The notes: generated by a model not told the origin, from the sequence alone. DNA of 64,000 nt from Paguma larvata (GCA_030068075.1 CM057833.1:51523087-51587086), one strand, 5' to 3'; counted from the first letter of the stretch, positions 1 to 12,604 are shown. A program made the numbers and translations.

Positions 1-1264
1 TCTCCCCAGGAAATATTTCGTATGTGCAGAATTTTCATTTAATTCCAGGGAGTGATAATGAGCGTGGTCTCGAGATAGGTTACTAAAGCTGTCTAATGCT
101 TTCCATTTTGATGAATTGATCTTACTGTAAGCAATTCGTAACTGATATTCCTGGTCAGAAGACAAAGTGTTTTCATCAAAGGTGCTACTTCATTCCTTAA
201 AATTAACTTACAAGTTAATAGAAATGTCATAAAGCTAGATTAGAATAAAGAGATATAATTGTAGTTGTTTGGTTTCTGTGTGGTAGAACATAGTAGAATT
301 TAGGCAAATGGTTGTTAGGGCTTCTCTTTCAGGTTTTAAGTTTTTAATTTGGCCAACGTACCAAGGCTCAAATTGAGGGGTGACCCACTTTTGCCTGGGT
401 CAAAACAAACACGGCATGGAGAAAAATAATCGTTTTTTTCTTTGCAAGAAGCCTTGTAAGGTTTCCTAGCTGGCAAAACCCGCATCCCACATCTGATACG
501 TAGAAAAGCTACAATTTTAAATAGAGGTATTTTAAAAAGGAAAATTTTAAGTTGCAGAATGCACCTTTGAATATTTAAGATCCCTCTCAGGTAATTCAGC
601 TGAATGAGGAACATAACATGTCATTTGTTTACAGATAGTTGATGAGGTGAAGAGCAGTGTCATGTTTTCTTAATCTGGCGCCTGGCAGCTGTTAACTAGT
701 GAAAGGAGAGATGAAAGTCTGTGCGACTAAAAGCGAACACTGGATCCCTTCAAACAAAAGCGTGCCATCTTCTATATTAAGTATTAGCTGATTGGCAAGA
801 TGTATATGCCATGCTGTTGAGAGAGTTACATTTTCTTAATGAACACACTGTATGTTTTTTTAAGTCCAAGAAAACAATGCCGCTTACGAGATAAAAAATC
901 ACCCTAGTAAGAGGTAGCTCCTCTGTATACTGACCTTCATCAAACCACACTTCACAAAGTGGGCAGCATATGTACTTTAAAACATCTCTAATTTTGACTA
1001 ACTAATAAAGAATACTAATTTATCAACTTTACTTTCTTGTCTTATCATAGGTGATTATCTTTTCCTCACCCAGCATTAGTTTTTATGTTTGCCTATTATA
1101 TCACTCTTCCCCCAACTTACATTGTGTTAAATGGGAAAATATGTCTCAACTTGTAACTGTCCACTTATTTATTTTTTGTTGCCATATGATCACTTATTAG
1201 GACATTAATGATATTGTTTTTGTAACTATTAGTAGTATACTATTTTTAATTAATGCTGGAAGGA

Positions 1265-1712
1265 ATATAGTGGTATCGTATAGAGGTTAAGGTTGCGGTC
1301 CCTGGAACCAGACTGATTGGTGAATCTCCACTCAGCAAGTTACTAAGTATGACTTTGGTAAGTTACTTGATTTTTCTCTGCTCTGGTCCCCTGATTTTTT
1401 TTTAGGTGTTTTTTTTTAATGTTTTTATTTATTTTTGAGAGCAGGAGAGACAAAGCATGAGTGGGGGAGGGTCAGAGAGAGAGAGGGAGACACAGAATCT
1501 GACGCAGGCTCCAGGCTCTGAGCTGTCAGCAGAGAGCTCGACGTGGGGCTCGAACTCACAGACTGTGAGATCATGACCTAAACCGAAGTCGGACACTTAA
1601 CCGACTGAGCCACCCTGGCGCCCCTCCTGATTTTTAATAAGAGGAGTGAGGTACCCCAGCTCTGGGACCTAGTAAAAGCTAAATGAATGTTGGCTTTAAT
1701 AATGGCAATAAT
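1265..1712 (+). mobile_element. MIR element, split by a CAN-SINE
   Basis: The left part 1265-1389 (atagaggttaagg ... tggaaccagactgattgg ... agttactt) and the right part 1636-1712 (gacctagtaaaagctaaatg) match the MIR core and 3' end in order. The gap is exactly filled by the SINE at 1400-1625, so it was one MIR before that insertion. Confidence 0.75.
1400..1625 (-). mobile_element. CAN-SINE inserted in a MIR
   Basis: Full-length reverse-oriented SINE with T-rich tail at left and ctgagccaccctggcgcccc at right. Target-site duplication cctgattttt at 1390-1399 and 1626-1635. Confidence 0.92.
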
Positions 1713-2797
1713 AAGAATAATTATCACTGAGTTAATTCGTTTCTCTTGTGAACTCAACATACCAGCACTTGCGTATGCTTAATTTATTCACGTGCAATAT
1801 AGAACAGGTTGGTTGTAACCCTCCATCCAGGATCAGAATGTCCACCTACATGATAGTCCAGTTCCTTTAGAAAATAATAATTGCAGCTGTTGTGTATTAT
1901 TAGTAAGCTTTCCAAGGCCAAACACCGATTCAATGACAAAGTAATTATATTCACTTTAGTGTATATTTAAGTGCCTCGCTTATGCAAAGCAATACAGGTA
2001 ATACACGAATCTATGAAATACAGTTCCCATACTCAAGTATTATCAATTCAACAGGATGATTAAGAATAGAAATCTGCTTTTTCAGGACCTCAGCTGGGTG
2101 AAAGTTGTACCAGAAGAAGCAAGTTCAGACTGGATTAATAATGGAAACAGAACGAACTGGAAAGCCAGTTTTGTTATTGTTTTCATACCCAAGGATCTCT
2201 AGGTTTGCAGTCTAACTGTATTTATTCTCTAAGCTGGTGCTACAGCATCTACCAGTGTATTACTTGTTAAAAACTCAGTATGTAATATACAAAGAGAAAT
2301 GTTTAATATTATTTCTATAAGGCAGGCATAAAAAAAAGTATGACCACTGTTAGCATAGCGGTGGGAGAGGTCATGTCCTGTGGGAAAAAAATTGGAGAAA
2401 ACTTCATGAAAGAATATTTGAGCTGGGATTTCCAAAGGATGTGTGTGATTTCAGATGAAGTTTGGAAGTATTGGTATCTTTGTCCCATGCAAGTTCAAGG
2501 TATCAACATGAGCAGAGATTCAGAATGAGGGCTGTGCATGGCATCCTCATGAGACAGTGCCCGTAGAGCAGAAACAGGAACTGTGTGCAGATTGGGTACT
2601 GGGAGATATAGTTGGAGAGGTAGGTTGATGTCCTATTTGGTGGGCCTGGAATTCTTTTAATTTAAACAAATAATGGCGATCCATGGAAGGTTTTGTACAT
2701 TGCAGATGGTGGTGGTAGTGATGATTGGCTAATAGACCTGGATTATCCACTAACTGCATTCGTGGGTTTATTTGAATTCATGTTTTGTCTCTTTCAG

Positions 2798-2864
2798 GAA
2801 GTTCATGATTTATTACAAGACTATGAGTTAAAGTATTGTTATGTGGACAGAAATAAGCGAACAG
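2798..2864 (+). CDS. RAVER2: RAVER2 exon 2: middle of RRM1
   Basis: A 67-nt exon, phase 0 at entry and phase 1 at exit, encoding 22 residues from EVHDLLQDYELKYCYVDRN to KRT plus one base of an Ala codon. It covers helix 1 and strands 2-3 of RRM1; the RNP1-like strand continues into exon 3 (NKRT|AFVTL). Acceptor ttctttcag-type and donor AG|gtaaga are strong. The residues are nearly those I recall for human RAVER2 (EVHDLLKDYDLKYCYVDRNKRT), which makes the assignment secure. The ORF around it reads on into the intron, so ORF boundaries are not exon boundaries. Confidence 0.94.
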
Positions 2865-3465
2865 GTAAGATTTCAGTTTTAAGAATCTGGTTTCATTCTG
2901 ATTCTCAATGTGGGCATTATTAAACAAAAAAGCTTAGTGTCTTTATTTTTTAGATAATCTTTGAAATTCTTAAGCATCAAGTCATATAAATGTTACTCAC
3001 ATGATGTATTTTCTGAAGATAATATTAGTATCCTAAATTATAATCCCATACTATGTATCTTACTAGAGACACTCATTTTTATAAAGAATGTCCTAATATG
3101 TTGTGATGTTATAGTAAATTTTTATAGGCTTTGTATCATTTATTTTTTAATTGCAGTATAATTAACATGCAATGTTAGTTTCAGGTGCACATATTTTTTT
3201 TTAGGTGTACGACATATTGATTCCACAATTCTATACATTACTCAGTGCATATTACCGCAGTAAGTGTGGTCACCATCTCTGACCATACAACATGATTACA
3301 GTATTATGGACTGTATTTCCTATGCTGTACTTTTCATCTCCATCACTTATTTCATAGCTAGAAGTTTGTACCTCTTAATTCCCTTTATATATTTCACTCA
3401 CCACTCCCCCATGTCTCCTTAGGCAACCACCAGTTTGTTCTCTGTATTTAAGAGTTTTTGGTTTG

Positions 3466-3577
3466 TTTTTTTTTAATTAAAGTAAATTCTATGCCCAACA
3501 CGGGTCTCAAACTCATTACCCTGACACCAAGTTGCATGCTCCATCACCTGAGCCATTCAGGTGTCCTTCGCTTGTTT
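3466..3577 (-). mobile_element. Old short tRNA-derived CAN-SINE
   Basis: The minus strand shows a diverged SINE head (gacacctgaatggctcaggt) and an ATG-rich tRNA-like body. The tail reads as T/A-rich sequence on the + strand. It lies inside L1-A. It is shorter and more diverged than the other copies and lacks the CT-rich 3' domain. Confidence 0.65.
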
Positions 3578-4225
3578 TTATTTATTCATTTGTTTTTTAG
3601 ATTCCACATATTAGTGAAATCTTATGGTATTTGTCTTTCTGTCTCTGATTTATTTCACTTAGCAATATACCCTCTAGGTCTGTTCATGTGGTTGCAAATG
3701 ACAAGATCTTTCTTTTTTATGATCGAGTAATAGTCTGTTGTATGTGTGTATATATGTATACACATACACACACACACCCCATATCTTCTCTATCCATTCA
3801 TCTATTAATGGACATTTGGATTGCTTCCACATCTTTGTTGTAAGTAATGCTGCAGCAAACATGTATCTTTTCAAATTAATGTTTTCATTTTCTTAGGGTA
3901 AATACCCAGTGGTGGAATTACTGGATCATATGGTATTTCTGTTTTCAGTGTTTTGAGAAACCTCAACACTATTATCCACAGTAGCTGCACTAATTTACAT
4001 TCCTATCAACAGTGCACAAGTATTCCCTTTTCTCTTACCCTCATCAACCCTTTTATTTCTTATCTTTTTGATAATAGCCATTCTGACTGGTGAGAGGTAA
4101 TAGCTCATGATTTTGATTTGCATTTCTCTGCCGATGAGTGATGTTGAACATCTTTTCATAAATGTGTTGGCCATCTATATGTCTTCTTTGGAAAAATGTC
4201 TATTCGGGCCCTTCGCCCATTTTTT

Positions 4226-4407
4226 AAAAATACTTATTTATTTATTTTGAAAGAGTAGGAGAGGGGCAGAGAGAGAGAATGCCGAGCAGACTCCATGCTC
4301 AGCGCAGAGCCTGCCACAGGGCTCGATCTCACAAATCATGAGATCATGACCTGAGCTGAAATCAAGAGTCAAATGCTTAACCAGCTGAGCCACCCAGGCA
4401 CCCCCGT
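4226..4407 (-). mobile_element. CAN-SINE nested in L1-A
   Basis: The reverse-complement head (ctgagccacccaggcac) is at the right end and the A-rich tail at the left. Target-site duplication gcccattttttaa occurs at 4215-4227 and 4408-4420. Moderately diverged. The SINE is younger than the L1 that holds it. Confidence 0.88.
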
Positions 4408-7400
4408 GCCCATTTTTTAATCACATTGTTTTTAGGTGTTGATTCGTGTAAGTTTATATGTTTTGGATATCAGTCCTTTATCAGATACATCATTTGCAAA
4501 TATCTTCTTCCAATCGTTAGGTTGTCTTTTTGTTCTGTTGATGATTTCCTTTGCTGGGCAAATTAGTGTAATCTCAATAGTTTATTTTTACTTTTGTTTC
4601 CTTTGCCCAAGGAAACATATTCATAAATATGTTGCAAAGGGTGATGTCTAAGAGATCACTGCCTTTTTTTCACAACCGTAAGGAGTTTTATGGTTTCAGG
4701 TCTCACATTTAAGTCTTTAGTTCGTTGTGAATTTATTTTGTGTATGGTGTATGAAGGTGCAGTTTCATTCTTTTGCATGTGTATGTCCAATTTTCCCAGC
4801 ACCATTTATTGAAAAGACTGTCTTCCCCATTGTATATTCTTGCCTACTTTGTCATAGATTAATTGACCATATAGGTATGGGTTTATTTGGGGGCTCTCTC
4901 TTTCATTGATCTCTGTGTCTGTTTTTGTGCCAGTACCATACTGTTTCGGTTACTACAACTTTGTAGTAGATCTTGAAAGCTAGGATTGTGATACTTCCAG
5001 CTTCGTTCTTCTTTAAGATTGCTCTGGCGTCTTGAGGTTCTTTGTGGTTCCATATAAATTTTAGGATTATTTGTTCTAATTCTGTGAAAAATGTCGTTGG
5101 TATTTTGTGAGAGATTGCATTAAATCTGTAGATTGCTTTGGGTAGTATGGACATTTTGACAATATTGGCTCTTTTAATCTGGGAGTGTGGAATACCTTTC
5201 CATTTGTTTGTGTTGTCTTCAATTTATTTCATCAATGTCATAGTTTTCAGAGTACAGGCCTTTTAACCTCATTGGTTAAATTTATTCCTAAGTATTTTAT
5301 TCTTTAGAGTATAATTATAAATGAGATTGTTTTCTTACTTTCTCTTTCTGTTATTTAATTATTAGTGTACAGAAAGGCAACTATTTTCTGTGTATTTTGT
5401 ATTCTGCAGCTTTACTGCATTCTTTTATTCTAATAGTTTTTGGTCGAATCTTTAGGGTTTTCTATGTATAGTATCATGCCGTGTACAAATAGTGACAGTT
5501 TAACTTCTTCCTTACCAATTTGGATGACTTCTGTTTCTTGTCTAATTTCTGTGACTAGGTCTTCTAGTACTATATTAAAATAAGAGTGGCGAGAGCGGGC
5601 CTCCTTATTTCTGATCTTAGATAAAAAGCTTTCAGTTTTTTTTACCATTGAGATGATGTTAACTGGGTTTTTCATGAATGATGTTTATTTAGGTTAAGGT
5701 ATGTCTCGCCTAAACACACTTTGTTGAGAGAGCTTATCATCAATTCATGTTGAATTTTGTCAAATGCTTTTTCTGCATCTGTTGAGATGATTGAATGTCT
5801 TTTATCCTTTGTTTTTGTTAATGTGATTTATCATGTTGATTGATTTGTGAATATGTGAACCGCCTTGTCTCCTTGTAATAAACCCCACTTGATCTAGGTG
5901 AATGATCCTTTCAATGTATTGCTGAAGGTAGCTTGCTAGTATTTGGTTGAGGATTCCTTGATGTTCATCAGGAATATTTGTTGTTGTTTTTTTGTAGTGT
6001 CTCTGTATGGTTTGTTTTTTTTTTATCAAGGTAATACTGGCCTCATAGAATGTATTTGGAAGCTTTCCTTCCTCCTCTGTTTTTGGGAATAGTTTCAGGA
6101 GTATCAGTATTCCTGCTTAAATGAAAGGTAGAATTCACGTGTGAGGCAGTCTGGTCCTGGACTTTTCTTTGTCGGAAGTTTTTAATTACCAGTCTGTTAC
6201 TAATAATTGGTCTGTTCAGATTTTCTATTTCTTCCTGATTCAGTTTTGGAAGATGGTATGTTTTTAGAAATTTATCTATTTTTTCTAGGTTGTCCAGTCT
6301 GTTGGCATATAATTTTTTGTAGTATTCTCTTATAATCTTTTGTATTTCTGTGGTGTCAGTTGTTAATTCCCCTTTTATCTCTGATTTTATTTATTTGTAT
6401 CCTCTCTTTTTTTCTTGATGAGTCTGGCTAAAGGTTTATCAATTTTGTTGATCTTTTATCTCTTGGTTTCATTGATCTTTTCTCTTGTCTTTTTTAGTCT
6501 CTATTTTGGCTCTGATCTTAATGTTTTCTTCCTTTCCTGGCTTTGGGCTTTGTTCGTTGTTCCTTTTCTGGTTCCTTTAGGTGTTAGGTTAGACTGAGAT
6601 TTTTCTTGTCTCTTGAGGTAGGCCTGTATCCCTAAAATTTCCCTCTTAGAACTGTTTTTACTGTGTCCCAAAGATTTTGGAACATTGTGTTTTTATTTTC
6701 ATTTGTCTTCATGTATTTTTTAATTTCCTCTTTGTTTTCTTCATTGACCCACTGGCTCTTTAGTAGCATGTTATTTAGCTTCCAGCTTTGTGTTTTTTCC
6801 AGTTATTTTTTTCTTGTGATTGATTTCTAGTTTTATGCTATAGCGATCAGAAAAAATATAGGATTTAAATTTTATTAAATTTACTGAAACTTGTTTGTAG
6901 CCTATCATATGATTTATCCTGAAGAATGTTCCTTGTGAATTTGAAAAGAATGTATATTCTGTTGATTTTGGATGGAATATTCTGTATATATCTGTTAAGT
7001 CCATCTGCCCTAATATGTCATTCAAAGACAACTGTTTCATTATTGATTTTCTGCCTGGATGATCTATTCATGGATGTAAGTGGGGTGTTAAAGTCCCTAC
7101 TGTTATTGTATTACTGTCAATTCCTTGCTTTCTGTCTGTTAATATTTGCTTTATGTATTTAGGTGCTTCCATATAAAACAAAGTTTTTAAGACTTCATAA
7201 AATTTTGCATTACGTGTAGTTGGAAAAAATAAAATTTGTATGTAGTTTGGTAATACTATGAAATTAAAAAATAAAACAGAATATTGTAGTATCTTATAGT
7301 GGAACTCCTGATATAATTCCTATACTTTGATTTGAGTCACTGGTCATGAAATTAGGTTAGTGGGTGGTGTCAGCCTTAAAAAACACAATGAAACAATAGA

Positions 7401-7470
7401 AAATATCAGAGTGCATTGCATGTGGCAGGAGTTTCAGTTCCTAATACTTTTGTTTCAGAGATAGGTGAAG

Positions 7471-7495
7471 TGTGTGTGTGTGTGTGTGTGTGTGT
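7471..7495 (+). repeat. (TG)12 microsatellite upstream of exon 3
   Basis: 25 nt of perfect TG repeat in the sense strand of RAVER2, 112 nt before the exon 3 acceptor. Confidence 0.97.
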
Positions 7496-7607
7496 ACTGA
7501 GTCACAGACCAAAAATATATTCCTTGCTGTGGGTCATAGTCTAACTGTGGGTCACAGTTGCAAACACTGTCTTAGACGAAACTTTAATTCATTTTGTTAT
7601 CTTCTAG

Positions 7608-8077
7608 CTTTTGTTACCTTACTGAATGGGGAACAAGCCCAGAATGCAATTCAGATGTTTCATCAATATTCTTTTCGAGGAAAGGACTTAATTGTTCAAC
7701 TCCAGCCAACAGATGCTTTGCTGTGTATTACCAACTTACCCACTTCTTTCACATTAGAAGAGTTTGAAGAACTTGTTCGTGCTCATGGAAATATCGAGAG
7801 ATGTTTTCTAGTCTACAGTGAGGTTACTGGCCATTCCAAAGGCTATGGATTTGTGGAATACATGAAAAAGGACTTTGCTGCAAAGGCTAGATTGGAGTTA
7901 TTGGGTAAACAATTGGGAGCATCAGCTCTGTTTGCACAATGGATGGATGTTAATCTATTGGCCGCAGAGCTAATTCATTCTAAGTGCCTTTGTATAGATA
8001 AACTCCCTAGTGACTACAGGGATTCAGAGGAGCTGTTGCAATTTTTTTCCAGTATACATAAACCTGTGTTTTGCCAG
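7608..8077 (+). CDS. RAVER2: RAVER2 exon 3: end of RRM1, all of RRM2, start of RRM3
   Basis: The largest coding exon in the window, 470 nt, phase 1 in and phase 0 out, giving 156 full codons after a shared Ala. Numbering residues from exon 2, RRM1 ends near 54 (SFRGKDLIVQL). RRM2 runs about 59-137 with RNP2 LCITNL (61-66) and canonical RNP1 KGYGFVEY (100-107). RRM3 begins at KCLCIDKL (148-155). RNP1 of RRM2 has aromatic residues at positions 3 and 5, so RNA binding should be intact. Donor CAG|gtatgt is strong; the acceptor is attttgttatcttctag. Translation runs without a stop and closely matches the recalled mammalian protein. Confidence 0.96.
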
Positions 8078-8284
8078 GTATGTATTTTTCAAGTATCATT
8101 TGAAATATTTGAAAATATCTGCCCACGTATCTATTCTGTATGCACTCACAAGTTTATTATGCATATGTAAATATCACAGTGGATAATCTAATTCTTCTTT
8201 AGTCTGTAATGAAGACTTTAATTTCATGGTAAATTTTAAATCAATTCCTATTGTGTGTGGGTCAGCCTATATTATTATATAGTT

Positions 8285-8500
8285 AAGTGTGTCTTCGCAA
8301 ACTCATCACTTACTTACTCACTCACCTCATTCCATCCATCTGTCTAGCCTTTCATTCATGATCTATTCATCCATTCAAGTTTTACTTATTATCTTGTCTG
8401 TGCCAGACACTTTATTGCTAAAAGTTAGAAATGTAGAAAATAGAAATGTACTCTCTCAGTACCTTTCAATTTTGCAGAAGGTATTGACAAGCAAATAATG
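8285..8500 (-). mobile_element. L2 LINE 3' end fragment
   Basis: The + strand reads as the reverse complement of the L2 3' end: attcatccattcaagtt, then tctgtgccagacacttta, then weaker similarity. Highly diverged. Confidence 0.6.
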
Positions 8501-8744
8501 ATAAATCCTGTATAAAGAGTGATGTAATTAATGGAAAATAGAAAATTATTATGAGGTTTAAAAAGAATGTATAATTCTGTCCTAATGGTATCATAGTGAG
8601 ACATTTAGAGAAGATTTTGAAAACTGACAACACTTGTAAGAATTTTCATGCACTCGGTCAGTAAATTTAAATATATTCTACTAAATAGACACAAATATAT
8701 ACTATAAGATCCTTCCCTTATAGGTGTTCGATAGCAACTGACCA

Positions 8745-8825
8745 ACTCCTTTTCTCTCTTGCTTCTCTTAGTTTCTTCCTTCTCTCTCTCCTCTCCTCTC
8801 CTCTCTCATGCTTCTTTTCTTCTTA
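8745..8825 (+). repeat. CU-rich pyrimidine tract
   Basis: About 80 nt almost only of C and T in the RAVER2 sense strand, including repeated tcttcc, tctctctcc and ctctcctctcctctc. Resembles a cluster of PTB-type (UCUU/CUCUCU) sites in the pre-mRNA. Confidence 0.85.
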
Positions 8826-8927
8826 ACCCATGTTCCCCACCCTCACCACCCCACCAGCTTTCTTTAATCATGTATTTGTTGAGTCTCTACTATTACAATA
8901 GAAAGTTTGGAGTTATTCCCCCCACAC

Positions 8928-9050
8928 ACACCCACGCACACATACATACATATACATAACTGTAGTATATTTAAATAATATATATTATATATAGCTAACT
9001 GTGTAACCATATTTAATATATATAACTATAGTTATATATATTAATGTATA
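8928..9050. repeat. CA/TA simple-sequence block
   Basis: Imperfect (CACA)(CATA) repeat followed by TA-rich sequence (atatattatatatag, aatatatataactatag). Confidence 0.85.
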
Positions 9051-10659
9051 CTATCTTTTTCATATATTTCTAACCCTCCAATCCCAATATAAGCATCAAA
9101 GAAACCATCCAAGAGCTTCATAGAATTAGAAAGTTTTGTGACAAATCTTTTATCAAATCTTTGCCCAGTTATTCAAAAGTGATTCTTTAGTCCATATACT
9201 ATTTTTGAATACTAAAATTTGTATAGTGATATTCTGAGGTCATACATAATTCTTTGTAGCTGTAGTTGAAGCCTTTGAAGCAAATGTGAGAGGGAAAGCT
9301 GTTTGTCACAAATTGTATTTGAGTTATGAATCCCAGAATTAGAAGGTACCTGAGAGGTTCTGTAATCCCGCTTGCCATTGGTAGAAAAATGTTGTTATAC
9401 TATTTGTGAGTGGCCATTTAGCTTCTGTTAAAATATTTCAAAATAATGGAAAATGAACTAGATCAGAAGTCAGACTAATATACATTCGAATGGTTCTCCT
9501 ACTGAACTGATAAAACTCTTTAAAACTACTGATGTTGTGAACTTAGATGATTTTGTCTTTTGAAAGAATTAAAATGGTATTATAATTTATATAGGCATGA
9601 AAGTTACCATAATGGACCAGGAATAATAAGTGTTTCAAAAGTTTTCAAAAGATCAATAAAATAACTTCATTAATTCAAGCTCTTTTGCTTGGTAGGTGGA
9701 CATGGACTATATTGAACATAATGTCTTACCTTGTAATCAAGGGACACCAAAGAGACTGGTGGCTTTTACAAATCTGATTTTAATATCTGGTTTGGATTAC
9801 AGGAGGAATGGGGTTCTATGGGAGATGTTTAGAGGAGGTAGATGTTTTTCCCTTTCTCCCATGTGATTGAAAGAAGTTTCATGGAAGAAAAGTTTCATGA
9901 GGCAAGTTTTAAAAGGAAGGAAGAATGTGAAGGAAAAATAGAAATTTGGTCTAACTGTAGTTAGAAAGTGAAACTTCAAAAATAAGAGAAAAGAAACTGA
10001 AAAGGACTAAGAAATGATTTAATTGTAGTATTAACTTACGAGACGCCAAATCCAAACAAGTGTTGTAGATGTGTCTTCTCAAAGACATACCATGCTGAAT
10101 TTGATCACATTTACCACTTTATAGAGTGAATGTGTTTAAGACAACTCAGACATGTTCAAAACTTAGAAACTTTTTAGTGTCTTATTTTGTTCTTATTTTT
10201 GCTCTTTGTACCAGTCTTTACAGATCCAGGACTTTAGTATCTTCCTTTACACTCTTCCAGGTGGGTGACTGGAAATAAATTGAGTTCTGCATTGCAGGAG
10301 TTTATTTAGGGCACATTCAGAAATAAAGCTTGTGTGTGGCAAATGGTATTTTAACACACCCAGGGCACAATTTTCTCACATAAAGTTTGCTTTGGAATAC
10401 TTGGCCAGATTCCTGAGCTCTGCCTGAAATATTGAATTAAAAGTTGAATGTAATTCCTCCTACATTTCTTCCCTTGATAATATAAACTTTAATTTACAAA
10501 GATATGTGGTCAAATAATTGTTCAGTATCTTTCATTGTCCATGTATCCGTTAAATTTATTTTAAAGAAAGTTTTATTTATAGTGTCTCTACATTTTTCTA
10601 TGAATTATTAGTTATACATCTTAATATAGAGGAAATATTGTCATTTAAGCTTTGACTTT

Positions 10660-10871
10660 AAAAAAAAATTTTTTTTTATTTTTGGGAGCAGGAGAGACAA
10701 AGCATGAGTGGGGGAGGGTCAGAGAGAGAGAGGGAGACACAGAATCCAAAGCAGGCTCTAGGCTCTGAGCTGTCAGCACAGAGCCCTACATGGGGCTCGA
10801 ACTCACAGACTGTGAGATCATGACCTGAGCTGAAGTCGGATGCCCAACCAACTGAGCCACCCAGGCGCCCC
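10660..10871 (-). mobile_element. CAN-SINE
   Basis: Reverse-oriented, full length, ending ccacccaggcgcccc. Target-site duplication taagctttgacttt at 10646-10659 and 10872-10885. Confidence 0.94.
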
Positions 10872-10984
10872 TAAGCTTTGACTTTTAAAGTAAATTAGAA
10901 AATCAAAGAATTGAAAAGAAATTTGACAGAATCTTGTTCATCATCTATCTTCAGGACTGCATCTAAGCAACTAGTGAACTCGTT

Positions 10985-11096
10985 ATTTATATATTTGTTT
11001 ATTTAAGTTATCTGTACACCCAGCGTGGGGCTCAAACTCACAACCCCAAGATCAAAGGATCGCGTGCTCTTCCAACTGAGCCAACCGGGCACCCCA
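10985..11096 (-). mobile_element. Old short tRNA-derived CAN-SINE
   Basis: Contains only the tRNA-like part, reversed: cagcgtggggctcaaactc, then ccaactgagccaaccgggc, with an A/T-rich tail. An older short form than the CT-rich felid type. Confidence 0.75.
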
Positions 11097-11254
11097 CAAC
11101 TAGGAAACCTTCAATTTTAGAGAGAAAGAATACATTATTTTCACCAGTATCATGCTCTGATACATTCGTTTTTGAATCTGAAAATTATATACTGAAAATA
11201 AATATTTCTAACTAAATATTAGGATTCTCCCTTTAACAAACTGTGTTAAATCAG

Positions 11255-11446
11255 CTTGCACAGGATGAAGGTAGTTACGTTGACGGCTTTGCAGTGGTGG
11301 AATATGACACTGCAGAGCATGCTGAAGAGGTTCAGCAAGCCGCTGATGGTATGACGATCAAGGGAAGCAAAGTCCAAGTCTCCTTCTGTGCCCCAGGGGC
11401 CCCTGGGCGAAGTACTTTGGCAGCATTGATAGCAGCTCAACGTGTG
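11255..11446 (+). CDS. RAVER2: RAVER2 exon 4: second half of RRM3
   Basis: 192 nt, phase 0 at both ends, 64 codons ([17 protein letters not shown] to [10 protein letters not shown]). It carries RNP1 of RRM3 (DGFAVVEY, residues 189-196), helix 2 ([13 protein letters not shown]) and strand 4 ([10 protein letters not shown]), then the conserved [15 protein letters not shown] segment after RRM3. RNP1 lacks the aromatic residue at position 5, which suggests weaker canonical RNA contact in RRM3. Acceptor aaatcag and donor GTG|gtaagt. Skipping this exon would keep the frame but delete half of RRM3. Confidence 0.96.
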
Positions 11447-12604
11447 GTAAGTTTATTGTTCTTTATGAGGATACAGAAGAATGCTAATGCTAATGCTATT
11501 TTAATCCCTCCAAACCAATTGACCATTCACTGGACCTTCATTACATTTCCATTACGCAAAGACGTTCTTCCTTCACAGAGATTGGCTACATGGTATCTCT
11601 GTCAAATCAAGCCAGGAGTCATTACCAAAGAAAAAATTGCATTAAGTAAAGTATATCCATCCGAAGAAATTTTTCGAAGGAAATGTTGTGTTCTAAACTT
11701 TGAGTGTAATGTCTCTTTTTACCAAATGTTCCTAAGTATCCTTAAGGCAAATACAGGAAGGTGTGTGCTTCCTTTTGGCCCACATGGCCCATTATAACTA
11801 CTTCGTTATTGTTGACTATCTGCTTATTCTTCTCTGTACCTCTGTAGTGTGGAAGTTTCATGCAGATAAACACTATTCCTTGTTCAGTTTTCACTTGAGG
11901 CACGTTAGCATAGTATGACATTTGAGTGTAACGTTAAAGTATGATTTTGTAATGTATTGTTGGCAATGGAGGATAGAATTGCTAGATAAATGCAAATTTT
12001 GCATGAGACATACTTTCATTGAAAAAATTATTCATTGTTTATCCGAAACCCAAGTTTAACGGAGTATGACCAGTTAAATCTGGCAACCATAAGGAGATAG
12101 AGTGATTTGAACAAAACCTTTCAAACAGTAGAATGAGGTGAAATTTGCATGCTTCCAGAGTGGTGAGCGGCAGAGGTGGAAGAGTATAGAAGGAGATGTA
12201 TGGTGAAATGGTAGGTTGATGCCAAATCATAGAGGACCATCAAGCACTGGAAGAATTTAGATTTAATTTGATAAGCAAAGGAGAGCTTATGAAGTATGTA
12301 AACAAGATAGTGGTGGGATCAGAGTGAAGCCATCAAGAGATTAGTCCGAAAGTGGTTTATAGAATAATGGGGGATGGAGGAAGAGTTACGAGGTTGCTCT
12401 TGGTCTCACATCTCTTGCCCTCCTCGTCCTGTTCTTTAACCTCATGTCTGGTCCTGGATCCCGTCTCCCTTCTTTTGTAGTTTTCCTTTTCCTTCTCAGG
12501 CTCTTCTGTTGTTGTCCTGTCCTAGTTTGCATAAGTCACGGCCTCAGCTATCCTTTGGCTGTCAATGTCATGCCTCTGATTAAAAGGGTCTCTGTTGGAT
12601 CAGA

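Larger units (their letters stand above)
1..2797 (+). other. RAVER2: RAVER2 intron 1 (3' part)
   Basis: AT-rich intronic DNA without a recognisable exon. It holds one MIR split by a CAN-SINE (about 1265-1712). Around 2540-2700 is a faint old repeat resembling a mammal-wide consensus with 'ccatggaaggttttg'; I could not name its family. Positions 1-1260 and 1715-2540 show nothing I recognise. The intron ends in a pyrimidine-rich acceptor, tgtctctttcag, before position 2798. Confidence 0.8.
3137..7165 (-). mobile_element. LINE-1 fragment L1-A, antisense, 5'-truncated
   Basis: Read on the minus strand this is L1 ORF2 plus 3' UTR. The 3' end lies at 3137 and the 5' truncation near 7165, inside the endonuclease-proximal part of ORF2. 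Minus-strand translation of 4903-5154 gives a typical ORF2 stretch ([11 protein letters not shown]...[17 protein letters not shown]), and 5430-5675 and 5802-6029 give others (LFVHGMILYIENPKDS; LDQVGFITRRQGG). Frames are broken by many stops, so it is dead. It is interrupted by an old short SINE (3466-3577) and a CAN-SINE (4226-4407). It is the source of all ORF-like signals in intron 2. Confidence 0.9.
2865..7607 (+). other. RAVER2: RAVER2 intron 2
   Basis: A 4.7-kb intron filled mostly (about 3137-7165) by an antisense L1 with two nested SINEs. A (TG)12 microsatellite lies about 110 nt before the exon 3 acceptor. Positions 7170-7470 look like unique AT-rich sequence. Confidence 0.88.
8078..11254 (+). 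other. RAVER2: RAVER2 intron 3
   Basis: 3.2-kb intron. It contains an antisense L2 3' end (about 8285-8500), a CU-rich tract (8745-8825), an AT/CA simple-sequence block (8928-9050), a CAN-SINE (10660-10871) and an old short SINE (10985-11096). Positions 9060-10640 hold no gene. About 9300-9460 vaguely resembles an old DNA-transposon consensus (gaattagaaggtacctgaga) but I cannot name it. Confidence 0.85.
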
